Of a stretch of 64,000 nucleotides of DNA, positions 8,303 through 16,702 are shown one piece after another. Position numbers and translations under genes: made by a program. Under the pieces are notes generated by a model that worked only from the letters and a program-made list of their open reading frames with translations, was not told the DNA's origin and searched no databases. Location of the stretch: assembly GCF_003014715.1 (NCBI RefSeq), contig NZ_PYAV01000013.1, positions 1 through 64,000 of the forward strand. The letters are read 5' to 3'. How positions within the stretch are numbered: position 1 is the stretch's first letter; each line of letters starts with the position of its first letter. Origin of the DNA: Salsuginibacillus halophilus (lineage in GTDB: Bacteria; Bacillota; Bacilli; Bacillales; Marinococcaceae).

Positions 8303-9283
8303 GTGTCACAGCCGAAAATTATTGCGTACAGCCGGGTGATGCCGGAGGTGCTCGATTCTTTAAAACGTTCATATGAAGTTGTTCATTATGAACATGACGA
8401 GCATTTGGAGAATGAAAACTTTGCTGCCGACATTACAGAAGCAGAAGGCGTTATTGGTCTTGGCTTAAAAGTGACGCCGGAGCTTTTAGATCGAGCTGAA
8501 AATTTAAAGGTCATTAGTAACGTCTCCGCAGGCTACGATAACATGAATGTTGAAGCGATGACGATACGCGGCGTGATGGGGACAAATACGCCGGGGGTTT
8601 TGGATGAAACAACAGCTGATGCTGTGTTTGGGTTGATTTTAGCAGCTGCCCGCCGCATTCCGGAGTTAGACCGTTACGTGAAAGAAAAACAGTGGACAGA
8701 GCTTCTGCCGGAAGAAAAATTTGGTTTGAACGTAAACGGTAAAACGCTGGGTATTATCGGACTTGGACGCATCGGTTCTGAAATTGCTAAGCGCGGACGC
8801 TACGGGTTTGACATGAATATCTTATATCATGCCCGCTCGCGTAAAGAAGACGCTGAGCGCGACTTTGAAGCGCAGTACTGTGAGCTTGATGACCTGCTTG
8901 CCCGTGCAGATTTTATTGTGGCCATGACGCCGTTGACGGAAGAAACGAGAAAAATGATTGGACGCGAGCAGTTTCAACAAATGAAAGAAACCGCCATTTT
9001 CATTAATGCTTCTCGCGGCGGGGTTATTGAGGAAGAGGCACTCGTTTCCGCGTTGGAAAACGGTGAGATCTGGTCTGCAGGACTGGATGTTTATTCAGAG
9101 GAGCCGCTTCCGTTTGATCATCCATTTTTAAAGCTTGAAAACATTGTTACAACCCCTCATATCGGCAGTGCAACCCGTGAAACGGAAGAAGCCCTCTCGG
9201 CCCGTGGCGAGCAGAATTTACGTGAAGCTTTAGAAGGACGGCGGCCGCAGGATTTAATTAATCCAGAGGCTTATGAAAGTTAA
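8303..9283 (+). CDS. D-2-hydroxyacid dehydrogenase (GhrB/YvcT-like)
   Basis: NAD(P)-dependent 2-hydroxyacid dehydrogenase of 326 residues, likely a glyoxylate/hydroxypyruvate or 2-ketogluconate reductase. Visible motifs are the Rossmann loop GLGRIGSEIAKRG (mid-protein), the Arg region NASRGGVIEEEAL, the Glu in DVYSEEPLP and the catalytic His in TTPHIGSAT. The order fits the family. Start is GTG at 8303 with AGAGGAG 8 bases upstream. It is followed 17 bases later by a small unrecognised gene that may be cotranscribed. The substrate cannot be told from sequence. Confidence 0.88.
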   Translation: MSQPKIIAYSRVMPEVLDSLKRSYEVVHYEHDEHLENENFAADITEAEGVIGLGLKVTPELLDRAENLKVISNVSAGYDNMNVEAMTIRGVMGTNTPGVLDETTADAVFGLILAAARRIPELDRYVKEKQWTELLPEEKFGLNVNGKTLGIIGLGRIGSEIAKRGRYGFDMNILYHARSRKEDAERDFEAQYCELDDLLARADFIVAMTPLTEETRKMIGREQFQQMKETAIFINASRGGVIEEEALVSALENGEIWSAGLDVYSEEPLPFDHPFLKLENIVTTPHIGSATRETEEALSARGEQNLREALEGRRPQDLINPEAYES

Positions 9284-9300
9284 GAACAGGGGGCACTTCG

Positions 9301-9681
9301 TTGACACAACGTTTAAGTGAAGCAGAACAAAATTTTTTAAAACGTTACGTCGATTGGCTTGAAACGATGGAAGACGGATTGACGACTGTATCCACGTTTT
9401 ACCATGAAGGGTTTACTGCTGAAGGCGACCGGCTGCTCCGCGAAATGATGGAGGGGTTTCGGCCGCTCGGGTCGAGCAGCATGAGTGTGCGCACGTTATT
9501 TTCAGAAGAAGAAGCATTGAGAACGCTTCACCGCTTTGAAGGTGCTGTGAACCGTGCTGTGGCAGTAGAAGAAGCTGAAGGAGACGAGGAGCGCTTTCGG
9601 CTGTTGCGCGAGGAAGTCCTGCCTGCGTTTCAAGGATGGAAGCTGCGGGTTGTACAAAAGTATCAAGCAGCAGATGCATAA
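9301..9681 (+). CDS. small acidic helical protein, unrecognised
   Basis: Protein of 126 residues starting at TTG after a GGGGG-type ribosome binding site, 17 bases after the dehydrogenase gene and probably in its operon. I do not recognise the family. It is rich in Glu and Arg, has no membrane segment or Cys, and predicted amphipathic helices run throughout (for example LRTLHRFEGAVNRAVAVEEA). A small cytosolic helical-bundle protein is the most that can be said. Confidence 0.6.
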   Translation: MTQRLSEAEQNFLKRYVDWLETMEDGLTTVSTFYHEGFTAEGDRLLREMMEGFRPLGSSSMSVRTLFSEEEALRTLHRFEGAVNRAVAVEEAEGDEERFRLLREEVLPAFQGWKLRVVQKYQAADA

Positions 9682-9741
9682 ATCCAGGCTTCGGCGGGTA
9701 TAGCCATAGAGAAACATCATTGAAAGGAGCGTCGTTCATTT

Positions 9742-10071
9742 ATGGCACATCATACACATGAAAATCACCAGCATGAACACAGCATGGCTTGTGGTCACAC
9801 AAAGATTAAGCATAACGGCCACATTGATTACATTCATGATGGGCACCTTCATCACAAACACGAAGATCACTGGGATGAGTGCGCGATCGAGGTTAGTGAA
9901 ACGAACCCTGAAGAGTGTAATTATGTAGAAGCCGCGTGTCAGCATCATGAAGATTGCGGGCATGAGCTTGTTCCTCATGGCGACCATTACGATTATTTAG
10001 TCGATGGTCGGCTGCATCATGTACATGGGGATCATATCGATGATCACGGACCGGTGGAAGTGATCAAATAA
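9742..10071 (+). CDS. histidine-rich metal-binding protein
   Basis: Protein of 109 residues with about a quarter His and many Asp/Glu plus several Cys, so a soluble zinc or nickel binding or buffering role is likely. A motif occurs twice: HNGHIDYIHDGHLHHKHEDH near residues 24-43 and HGDHYDYLVDGRLHHVHGDH near 80-99, that is HxxHxDYxxDGxLHHxHxDH. Proteins with this motif recur in Firmicutes and Actinobacteria without known function, as far as I recall. Good ribosome binding site (GAAAGGAGCG); the gene ends in a bidirectional terminator. Confidence 0.75.
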   Translation: MAHHTHENHQHEHSMACGHTKIKHNGHIDYIHDGHLHHKHEDHWDECAIEVSETNPEECNYVEAACQHHEDCGHELVPHGDHYDYLVDGRLHHVHGDHIDDHGPVEVIK

Positions 10072-10101
10072 AAGCGATGGAGCCTGGCTCCATCGCTTTT
10101 A
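10070..10101. terminator. bidirectional terminator
   Basis: AAAAGCGATGGAGC pairs with GCTCCATCGCTTTT. The stem contains the stop codons of both convergent genes (TAA at 10069-10071 and, on the minus strand, 10099-10101), so one hairpin serves both transcripts. Confidence 0.9.
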
Positions 10102-12183
10102 TTTGCCTTCGGATAACTGTTTTTTTAACTGTTCTGCGGAGGAGGGATAGCTGAAGTAAAAGCCTTGCAGGCCTTCGCAGCCGAGGTTAGTTAAAATGTC
10201 AGCCTGCATTTTTGTTTCGATCCCTTCAGCAACCACATCAATTTTCAACTGACGGGCAAGGCCGGTAAGTGAAGCGGCAATCGCCCGGCTGCAGTCATCC
10301 ACATCAATATCGTGAATGAAAGAGCGATCAATTTTCAACGTGTGCACGGGGAAGGACTTTAAGTGACTAAGAGACGAATAACCGGTACCAAAGTCATCGA
10401 TTGCAATTTGCACCCCGAGTGCGCTTAAATTTTGGAGCACAACTTGAATACTGCCTTCTTTAGCAAGCAGGGCGGTTTCTGTAATTTCAAGCTGTAAAAG
10501 TTCAGGTGGAAAGTTTGTATATTTTAATATGGAGCGAACTTTATTAACAAATACCTGACCTTCAAGCAGCTGTTTAATAGATACATTCACTGAAATACGT
10601 ACAGGCTCACATTCTGCATTAATCCAATCAGCACCAAATGAACAAGCCTGCTGCAGCACCCACTCCCCAAGCGGTAAAATCGCGCCGAGCCCTTCAGCGA
10701 TCGGGATAAACTCTCCTGGAGAAACAATACCAAGCTCTGGATGCTTCCAGCGCAGAAGTGCTTCGACGGCTGTAATCTTTTCGGTGTCTGGGTTCATGAT
10801 CGGCTGAAACAAAACGTAAAAGTCATGGTTTTTCAAACTGCGATACATGTCATGGCCGAGCTGAAGCCGCCGGGAGCGGGATTCATCGGTGTGTGTATGA
10901 TAAAAACCGTAACAATTGATTTCTTGTTTTTTACTCGCAACCATCGCATCTAAAGCGTGCTCAATTAACTCCTCCACCGTTGTTTCACTTTGCCCGTCAA
11001 ATGTAGATATGCCAATCGTCGCTGAAACTGATACCCACGTATCATCCGGAAGTAAGAAAGCCTCCTCAAACGTGTGCAGCATGTCGGTCGCCTGCCTCCC
11101 AGCTTCCTGCTCATAACTGAAGGACGTAATAAGCGCAAAATATTGATTGCCGTCCCACTTGGCGAGTTCCCCTTCTTCTGGAATAACGGCTGCAAGGCGT
11201 TGACCGATTTGGTAAAGGAGCTGCTGCCGCTGCAGCTGCGATAAAGTGGCACTTGTATGCTCAAAGCCGTCAATATTAATGCAAAGAAAAGAAAGAAAAT
11301 CACCTTTTTTTACAGCCTGCTCCCATGCTTCATAGGCATGGTCCAGAAACAGCCTGCGGTTAGGCAGGTGCGTTTCCGGGTCGTAAAAGGCGAGTAGGTG
11401 TCTTCGCTGCTTTTCAAGTTTTTCATCTGTCACATCTTTTGCAATGCCATACACTCCGAGAACGTGACCGTCTTTGGCTTCACGTACCGGCATATTAAGC
11501 ACCTTAATGTTTAAAAGACGGCCATCTTTATGATAAATCCGGGTTTCATAACTTTGGGATTCCCCTTGAGCAGTACGTAAAAAATGTTCCCGTGTATGGG
11601 GCAGGTCTTCATTTAAAACTAAATCTTGATAAGAGAATCCTTTAACGTCCTCAATTGTATATCCGGTTAAATCTGCACAAGCTTGGTTGATAGCGTAGTA
11701 ATAGCCATCTAAATCCATAGCATAAACAGCATCAATATTTTCGTGAAATAAAGCTTGAAAATGAGCGTCAAATTCTTTCATCTTCTGAAATGTCTCAGCA
11801 GAAGCTTCGGTGTTTTGCAGTTGAAGTACGGTATAAGCCTGTTCCGGGACCGGAAGCAGCGAGATGTGAAGCTTTTCTTCAGAGAGGTTTTTTCGTTTAA
11901 ACGAAAACTGGTGACTTGAAGGGTACTGGTTTTTCGCTCGGTCGAGTGCACGGCGGAATGTACCAGCCTCATCTTGCAAATGGAAGTAATCGAAAATATC
12001 AGGATAGGTTTTTAAATCTTCCGTTTTAAAACCGGTCATATTTGTAAAAGCATTGTTGCTGGCAGTGATTTGATGGTTTGCATCAAGCAGGATCAGACCA
12101 TCTTGATGTTCGTGAAAGAGGGAAGTAAACAAGGGAGCGTCCGGGTTTATCAGAATTCTATGTACATCATTAGCTGCTTTCAT
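10099..12183 (-). CDS. PAS-PAS-GGDEF(degenerate)-EAL protein
   Basis: Cytosolic cyclic-di-GMP protein of 694 residues. Two PAS domains (about 15-120 and 140-255) are followed by a GGDEF-fold domain (about 265-430) and an EAL domain (about 440-690). The GGDEF signature is replaced by KWDGNQYFALI, so cyclase activity is probably lost. The EAL motifs are intact: AVEALLRWKHP, ITET, IDDFGTGYSSL, KIDRSFI and VVAEGIE. It is therefore most likely a phosphodiesterase with PAS sensing. The ATG at 12183, with GGGAGGT 9 bases upstream, is chosen over an in-frame ATG 45 bases earlier. Confidence 0.9.
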   Translation of the reverse strand: MKAANDVHRILINPDAPLFTSLFHEHQDGLILLDANHQITASNNAFTNMTGFKTEDLKTYPDIFDYFHLQDEAGTFRRALDRAKNQYPSSHQFSFKRKNLSEEKLHISLLPVPEQAYTVLQLQNTEASAETFQKMKEFDAHFQALFHENIDAVYAMDLDGYYYAINQACADLTGYTIEDVKGFSYQDLVLNEDLPHTREHFLRTAQGESQSYETRIYHKDGRLLNIKVLNMPVREAKDGHVLGVYGIAKDVTDEKLEKQRRHLLAFYDPETHLPNRRLFLDHAYEAWEQAVKKGDFLSFLCINIDGFEHTSATLSQLQRQQLLYQIGQRLAAVIPEEGELAKWDGNQYFALITSFSYEQEAGRQATDMLHTFEEAFLLPDDTWVSVSATIGISTFDGQSETTVEELIEHALDAMVASKKQEINCYGFYHTHTDESRSRRLQLGHDMYRSLKNHDFYVLFQPIMNPDTEKITAVEALLRWKHPELGIVSPGEFIPIAEGLGAILPLGEWVLQQACSFGADWINAECEPVRISVNVSIKQLLEGQVFVNKVRSILKYTNFPPELLQLEITETALLAKEGSIQVVLQNLSALGVQIAIDDFGTGYSSLSHLKSFPVHTLKIDRSFIHDIDVDDCSRAIAASLTGLARQLKIDVVAEGIETKMQADILTNLGCEGLQGFYFSYPSSAEQLKKQLSEGK

Positions 12184-12317
12184 AAAATGGACCTCCCAAT
12201 CAATATGAATCTTGTGAAAATTATACAAATCAACACTCGTCGTATCAATACCTCACTGAACAGGTTTGGAAAATAAGTAAAATATACCTTGGTGATTTAA
12301 GTGAAGCACCGGTGCTG

Positions 12318-14378
12318 TTACAGCTTAACCGGTGCCCCGCGCTCACTAGCTGAGAAGATGCCGTCTTCATTTAAATAAAATAATGCGTTGGATAAGTCGA
12401 AAGCAAGTGTTCGTTTTTGGTCTCCGATGTGAAGGGTCGTGTCTGCATATGCATGTTGAATCGAGATTTTCCGATCAGCAGGAACAGATAAATAAGTCCG
12501 AGCCCCGCCTGCAGACCCAACCGTTTTTGCGGTAATGTCACCTTCAGCTTTCAATGTTCCGCCAATGACTGTTTTGGAGACAAGAATATCACCAGCTGCT
12601 GATACGTTAGAATGGGTACAGCCGCCTCCGAAAATGTGCACATGACCTGCACTTGTAATGGTGCTTTTTGTGGCATAACCGAGATTTAATTGAATATTAG
12701 GGTCAAATAATGTTGTCTCATTCTTCATACTTAAATATTTCATACGCTCGTACCACGTTTCAAGCTCCTCAATCGTTTGAACCGGCGCGGTACTTAAAAG
12801 TAAGAATTGCTGTTGTAAAAAGTAGCGAACATCATGCCATTCAGTATCAAGCTCGCTCCGCTGCAGATCTAACTTCTCGACTAAATGCTTTACATCAGAC
12901 TGCATCGTCGGAAACTTTTGGGATATAAGCAGTCGCAGCACCTGACTCACGCTCATCGTAGCGTAATTGGATTGCTGAAACGCTGCGGAAGTATATAACT
13001 GTTTTAAAGCCTGAAGCAGCCCGGCCACTTGATCTTTCACCGGCTGAAGCGCTGCAGCAGCTTCTCCTGCATAAAGCTTTTCGGCTCCGGCGATTAATGT
13101 TGAGCTGATGGCATTACGTTGTACGGTGATCGACCCGGCAGCGCGTAACGTACTTTTTTCAACATAAGATTGGGCGTGAATTTCACCACCGGCTTCAACA
13201 CGCATATTTGCTTCAACAGCACCGCGAATATCGATATCACCGATAAAGCTTAAGTTACCGGTTTTCGTGTTTAAGTCGCCGTTGTGAACGAGTTGGGGGA
13301 GAACGGAAACCCGCACAATCTGCCCGTGCCGTTCTACCTTTGGGCGCCCGCATTCTTCAGCGATAACGCGCTGCTCATTTTCTGAATAAGATACACCGCG
13401 TCCGGCTTTAACAATAAGAGGGTAACCATCTGGAGCCTCAATGGTTTCACCATAAATGTTTAATCCTTCTTCTCCCTCTTCCGGCGGATGAATACTAGCT
13501 AGCGTATTACCTTCGTCAACGTTTGGAATGTAGTTTGTTTCACGGAAGTCGACAGAACCGTCAGCCTGCGCTTTTGGAGATATTCTACGTTGATCAATAT
13601 CAATCGTAAAATCAATGTCCCCGTCTTTACCTGGAACAGCTGGTTTTCCTTCAGCCACCACAAGTCGGACTGGTTCATCGGTTTCACACCCAAGTTGAAT
13701 GTTTTCGTATAAAATCCCAGAGACGACACGATAAGACTCAAGTTTGTTAAGCACATCGGCCATTTGCAATTCGTTATTCATCTGTACTTTTTTCTGCGTT
13801 TCAAGTGTTAAGCGGGCATCCGGCGGCCGGTCTTCCAGTGTGTAGACGGTGAATGACCCAGGGTTCACTTGAAGAATGGCTTGATCGTCATTTTTATGAA
13901 TGTGAAGGCTCCATGAAGTTTCTACACGCTCGTTGGCAAGCTCTATGACAACGTTATCTTTTTCACGGATCGGCGTACTGCTGCGAAACGTTTTGTCGTT
14001 CACGTGTAGTGTAACCCCTTCTCCTGGATAGACGACTGGAGGGCCGCTGGATCCATCCTGCACATGAAGCTGCCCGTTGTGTACCCAGGCTTGTCCGTAA
14101 GCCTGTTCTGCATCTTCTTTTGTTTGCTCACGTTCGAATTTGTGAACTTCAGCTGCTTCAACGATTTTTGCAAAAGCATCATCTGTCGTCTCTTCTGGAG
14201 CTTTGCTTTTAAGTGAGGCTTCAATCATCGGTCGGCGACGAAGGAAGAATCTACTTTTATCTGTTTCGGGTGTAAGCACTTTAACATCGAGCATTTCCAC
14301 GGTTTGTTGAAAGTGCTCTTCTGCTTTACGAATGCAGTGAGTGACTGTGCGACCGGTAAACCGCTTCTTTTCAGTCAT
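12318..14378 (-). CDS. FapA-family (DUF342) protein
   Basis: Protein of about 686 residues. An N-terminal region (1-200) with Jag-N-like and beta-rich character precedes the FapA domain, a repetitive right-handed beta-helix (about 280-440, for example GNLSFIGDIDIRGAVEANMR and AAGSITVQRNAISSTLIAGA). A helical insertion (about 450-540) follows, then a second beta-helix segment (ITSAGHVHIFGGGCTHSNVS). The flagellar-assembly name is historical and the biochemical role is not established. Start ATG at 14378 has AAGGAGGGG upstream. It neighbours several c-di-GMP genes but is transcribed alone. Confidence 0.8.
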   Translation of the reverse strand: MTEKKRFTGRTVTHCIRKAEEHFQQTVEMLDVKVLTPETDKSRFFLRRRPMIEASLKSKAPEETTDDAFAKIVEAAEVHKFEREQTKEDAEQAYGQAWVHNGQLHVQDGSSGPPVVYPGEGVTLHVNDKTFRSSTPIREKDNVVIELANERVETSWSLHIHKNDDQAILQVNPGSFTVYTLEDRPPDARLTLETQKKVQMNNELQMADVLNKLESYRVVSGILYENIQLGCETDEPVRLVVAEGKPAVPGKDGDIDFTIDIDQRRISPKAQADGSVDFRETNYIPNVDEGNTLASIHPPEEGEEGLNIYGETIEAPDGYPLIVKAGRGVSYSENEQRVIAEECGRPKVERHGQIVRVSVLPQLVHNGDLNTKTGNLSFIGDIDIRGAVEANMRVEAGGEIHAQSYVEKSTLRAAGSITVQRNAISSTLIAGAEKLYAGEAAAALQPVKDQVAGLLQALKQLYTSAAFQQSNYATMSVSQVLRLLISQKFPTMQSDVKHLVEKLDLQRSELDTEWHDVRYFLQQQFLLLSTAPVQTIEELETWYERMKYLSMKNETTLFDPNIQLNLGYATKSTITSAGHVHIFGGGCTHSNVSAAGDILVSKTVIGGTLKAEGDITAKTVGSAGGARTYLSVPADRKISIQHAYADTTLHIGDQKRTLAFDLSNALFYLNEDGIFSASERGAPVKL

Positions 14379-14602
14379 TGCCACACCCCTCCTTTTATTC
14401 ACTTTACCTACGAAGGTGAATTCGACATTAAGACAAACGTTACTTATTCTTATGTCAATTTTACTAGAAATTAGGCGGTGTGTCGAGAAAATTCAGAAAA
14501 AAGGTGCATTGAAATTTGAAGATGTGATTGAAAGGGAGTTGCCAGAAGTTAGCTCGTTTCCTTGGAATGAGAGCGTTTTTATTGGGGAAAGAGAAGTAGT
14601 GT

Positions 14603-14710
14603 CTACGTTGGTAGTATGTAAACAGCCGATAAACTGAGCATGGTTAAGCCAAATAGGCCGAGTGATATACCGCCAAATAAAAAGAGAAAGACACGTTGGT
14701 TTTGGTTCAT
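14603..14710 (-). CDS. 35-residue membrane peptide
   Basis: Short gene on the minus strand preceded by AAAGGAGG with 6 bases to the ATG. The product begins MNQNQRVFLFLFGG and is a single hydrophobic helix (about residues 7-32), ending AVYILPT. I do not recognise it. A sigma-B-like promoter lies 36 bases upstream (14746-14770). The clear ribosome binding site, clean stop and promoter together argue that it is real. It is a candidate general-stress small membrane protein. Confidence 0.65.
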   Translation of the reverse strand: MNQNQRVFLFLFGGISLGLFGLTMLSLSAVYILPT

Positions 14711-14745
14711 GGGGATCCTCCTTTTAATGGTATTGTAGAATAGTT

Positions 14746-14770
14746 TTACCCGATCTATTATTTTTTAAAC
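14746..14770 (-). promoter_or_regulatory. sigma-B-like promoter of the small peptide gene
   Basis: Minus strand: GTTTAA, 13 bases, GGGTAA. This matches the B. subtilis sigma-B consensus (GTTTAA-N12-14-GGGTAT) except the last base. The expected start lies about 30 bases before the peptide ATG. Confidence 0.55.
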
Positions 14771-14810
14771 GATATCTTAAAGCTGCTGAGGGTTTATAAA
14801 GGTTAAAGCT

Positions 14811-14835
14811 TCACTTCTATTAAATATAGAAGTGC
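14811..14835. repeat. left hairpin repeat flanking element B
   Basis: A 25-base unit with arms CACTTCTAT and ATAGAAGTG around TAAAT. An identical copy lies at 15349-15373, on the other side of element B, so it looks like a target duplication of a palindrome. It has no T run and may be an operator instead; a related ACTTCT/AGAAGT inverted repeat lies at 15592-15614 before the phosphatase gene. Confidence 0.75.
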
Positions 14836-15348
14836 CAGACTGTCGACAAAGTATAAAACATAACATTCACGCACAGCTTACTGCTCCGGGATCCGCGGAC
14901 TGCCCTGTTAAGAGGATAAAAACCGAATCATGAACGTAACCGGAACGAAAACGGACGCTTTCCCGAGGGCTTGCCTTCAGCTAACTTGTTCGAATAAAAA
15001 CCATTCGAACAAGTGGATCTTCAGCCTGCGCTTGAACCTCTGGGAGTCGCCGTCTTTCGTTTCGGTCACTTTTATATTGATGGATTATCTTTTTTTTATT
15101 GTGCATAAAACGTCATGATGAAATTAATGCATATAGACATCGCTTGATCAAAAGGATCTTTACATTTGATGACCTTCAAACTACACAAGGCTGACGAGCA
15201 CCGGCGGCGACGCCACCAGGAACAGCGCGAGCCGAAAATCCCGCAGGCAGTGATCTGCTGCCGAGGAAGTTGAGGCCGTGCCTGGGGCAAGCGTCCGCCG
15301 AAAAGCGACGACAGCCTTCGTTAATCTAAAAAGTTTGTCTACACGCTG
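14836..15348 (-). mobile_element. family 1 element, copy B (complete)
   Basis: Complete 513-base copy in reverse orientation, ends CAGACTGTCGACAAAGT and (reverse-complemented) CAGCGTGTAGACAAACTTTT. It carries the inner domain-2 hairpin ACTTGTTCGAAT/ATTCGAACAAGT (about 14982-15015). In domain 1 the pair TCAGG/CCTGA of copy A is CCAGG/CCTGG here, a compensatory change. It is flanked by identical 25-base hairpin repeats. No protein is encoded. Confidence 0.85.
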
Positions 15349-15373
15349 TCACTTCTATTAAATATAGAAGTGC
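15349..15373. repeat. right hairpin repeat flanking element B
   Basis: Identical copy of the 14811-14835 palindrome, directly abutting the CTG end of element B. Confidence 0.75.
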
Positions 15374-15541
15374 TGCAGTTCAAAAGACACAGTTTTAAAA
15401 AATATTCATAAACACGTATATATTTCAGAATTTCGGGAAGAAATGTAATAGCAATAGATCGAGCCGTGAAGTCCTCATCTGTTGCTGCCCCCTTTTTTGA
15501 TAAATTTTTGGACTGCCGGCAGTGCGGCAGTCTCTTTTTTT
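15374..15541 (+). ncRNA. possible leader or small RNA ending in a terminator
   Basis: About 135 bases with no ORF end in a strong intrinsic terminator (15511-15541), 95 bases before the phosphatase start. A weak promoter TTTAAA, 17 bases, TATATA lies near 15395-15423. The stretch could be a small RNA or an attenuator leader for the downstream gene. No known riboswitch fold is recognised. Confidence 0.3.
15511..15541 (+). terminator. strong terminator without an upstream ORF
   Basis: GACTGCCG pairs with CGGCAGTC (6-base loop), then CTCTTTTTTT. No plus-strand gene lies immediately upstream. Confidence 0.8.
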
Positions 15542-15636
15542 GTGGCTATTTTTCGTTTTTTTAATTTCTTAAGGATGAACAAATAAGGATAACTTCTGCA
15601 TAAGGTGTAGAAGTGAAGTAGAAGGGGGCGGATCAT

Positions 15637-16524
15637 TTGAGTTTTAATTATTTACGCTGGTCACAAGTAGCTTATGCTGGGGAAAGAACCTCACCTAAAG
15701 ACGGTGTGACGCCGAATGCCGGAAGTTGGCCGTTGTTTTATTTTTCAAGAGACCAAAGGGGATTTCTTACGCCAGAAGGTGACCCATTCGATGTACCGGT
15801 TGCAGATCCGAATCATATTCCGTTTGAACAAGAACTGCAGGCTGTTCATTCGGCACTTGCCAATGCTGACCGACGTGGTGTAGCATTGGCTGAATATTAT
15901 GGAACAGGTGTACCGACGAAGCAGTGGACCCCGGTGGCTGACCGCCTTATTGATACGTACGGTGTGACGCCGGTCGAAGCTGCTCGTATTTTAGCTGTGC
16001 TTCATCAAGCGCTTCAAGATACAATGGTCGTTGTATGGGCTGAGAAATATAAGTGGGATGTGGCACGGCCGAACCAGTATGACCAAGAGCTTCGCACCCT
16101 GCTTTGCACCCCAAGATTTCCGGCCTACCCTTCAGGCCATAGTGCACTCTCTGGGTGTGCTGAAGAAATTCTTAGCTACTTTTTTCCAGGAGAACGGCGG
16201 CCGCTCCATCAAGTGGCAGAGGATAACGCTTTAAGCCGTTTAATTGCAGGAGTGCATTTTCCGGCGGATAATACAGAAGGCTTAAAGCTAGGGCGTACGA
16301 TGGGTCATTTTATCGTTCAACAGCTTCACGAAGATACAGATGCAGAAGGGCGTCCGGTAGACCGGCGCTTTCATGAAAACCTGCAGGCTGATATATTTCC
16401 AAGGCGGTATGAACAGTTCATTCCTTTTGAATTTCCAAAGCGGTGTTCTTCACTTGTTGAAACTAAATCCGGTCCTGAAAAGGAGAAAAATGAGGAAGTT
16501 GCAAAGCCGAAATTGTATATTTAA
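15637..16524 (+). CDS. vanadium haloperoxidase/PAP2-type phosphatase
   Basis: Protein of 295 residues of the vanadium-dependent haloperoxidase / type-2 phosphatidic acid phosphatase superfamily. The three oxyanion motifs are present in order: KWDVARP (mid-protein), YPSGHSALSG and SRLIAGVHFPADN. There is no signal peptide or membrane segment, so it is a soluble enzyme. Whether it is a peroxidase or a phosphatase cannot be decided from these motifs. Start TTG at 15637 follows GAAGGGGGCG. An ACTTCT/AGAAGT inverted repeat directly precedes the ribosome binding site. It is followed by its own terminator and then by the Sir2-P450 pair. Confidence 0.85.
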   Translation: MSFNYLRWSQVAYAGERTSPKDGVTPNAGSWPLFYFSRDQRGFLTPEGDPFDVPVADPNHIPFEQELQAVHSALANADRRGVALAEYYGTGVPTKQWTPVADRLIDTYGVTPVEAARILAVLHQALQDTMVVVWAEKYKWDVARPNQYDQELRTLLCTPRFPAYPSGHSALSGCAEEILSYFFPGERRPLHQVAEDNALSRLIAGVHFPADNTEGLKLGRTMGHFIVQQLHEDTDAEGRPVDRRFHENLQADIFPRRYEQFIPFEFPKRCSSLVETKSGPEKEKNEEVAKPKLYI

Positions 16525-16557
16525 ACAAGAAGACTGGTAAAAATAAAAGAGTGAGTA

Positions 16558-16600
16558 AGCGGCTGAAACGGGTTAACAAAGTTTCGCCGCTCTTTATTTT
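16558..16600 (+). terminator. terminator of the phosphatase gene
   Basis: AGCGGCtGAAAC pairs with GTTTCgCCGCT and is followed by CTTTATTTT. A-rich flanks extend the stem. Confidence 0.8.
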
Positions 16601-16702
16601 CGTTGAATCTTGATTTACGTACATAATGCGGGTATAAATTCAGCTTTTTTGGGTATAGAACTGCATTGAAAAGACTTATAAAAAAAGAGAGAGGGGGAGA
16701 AC

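Noticed and set aside
14996-15120. Short frames inside the family 1 elements as genes
   Set aside because: They differ between copies, lack ribosome binding sites and are broken by frame-altering differences, so the elements are non-coding.
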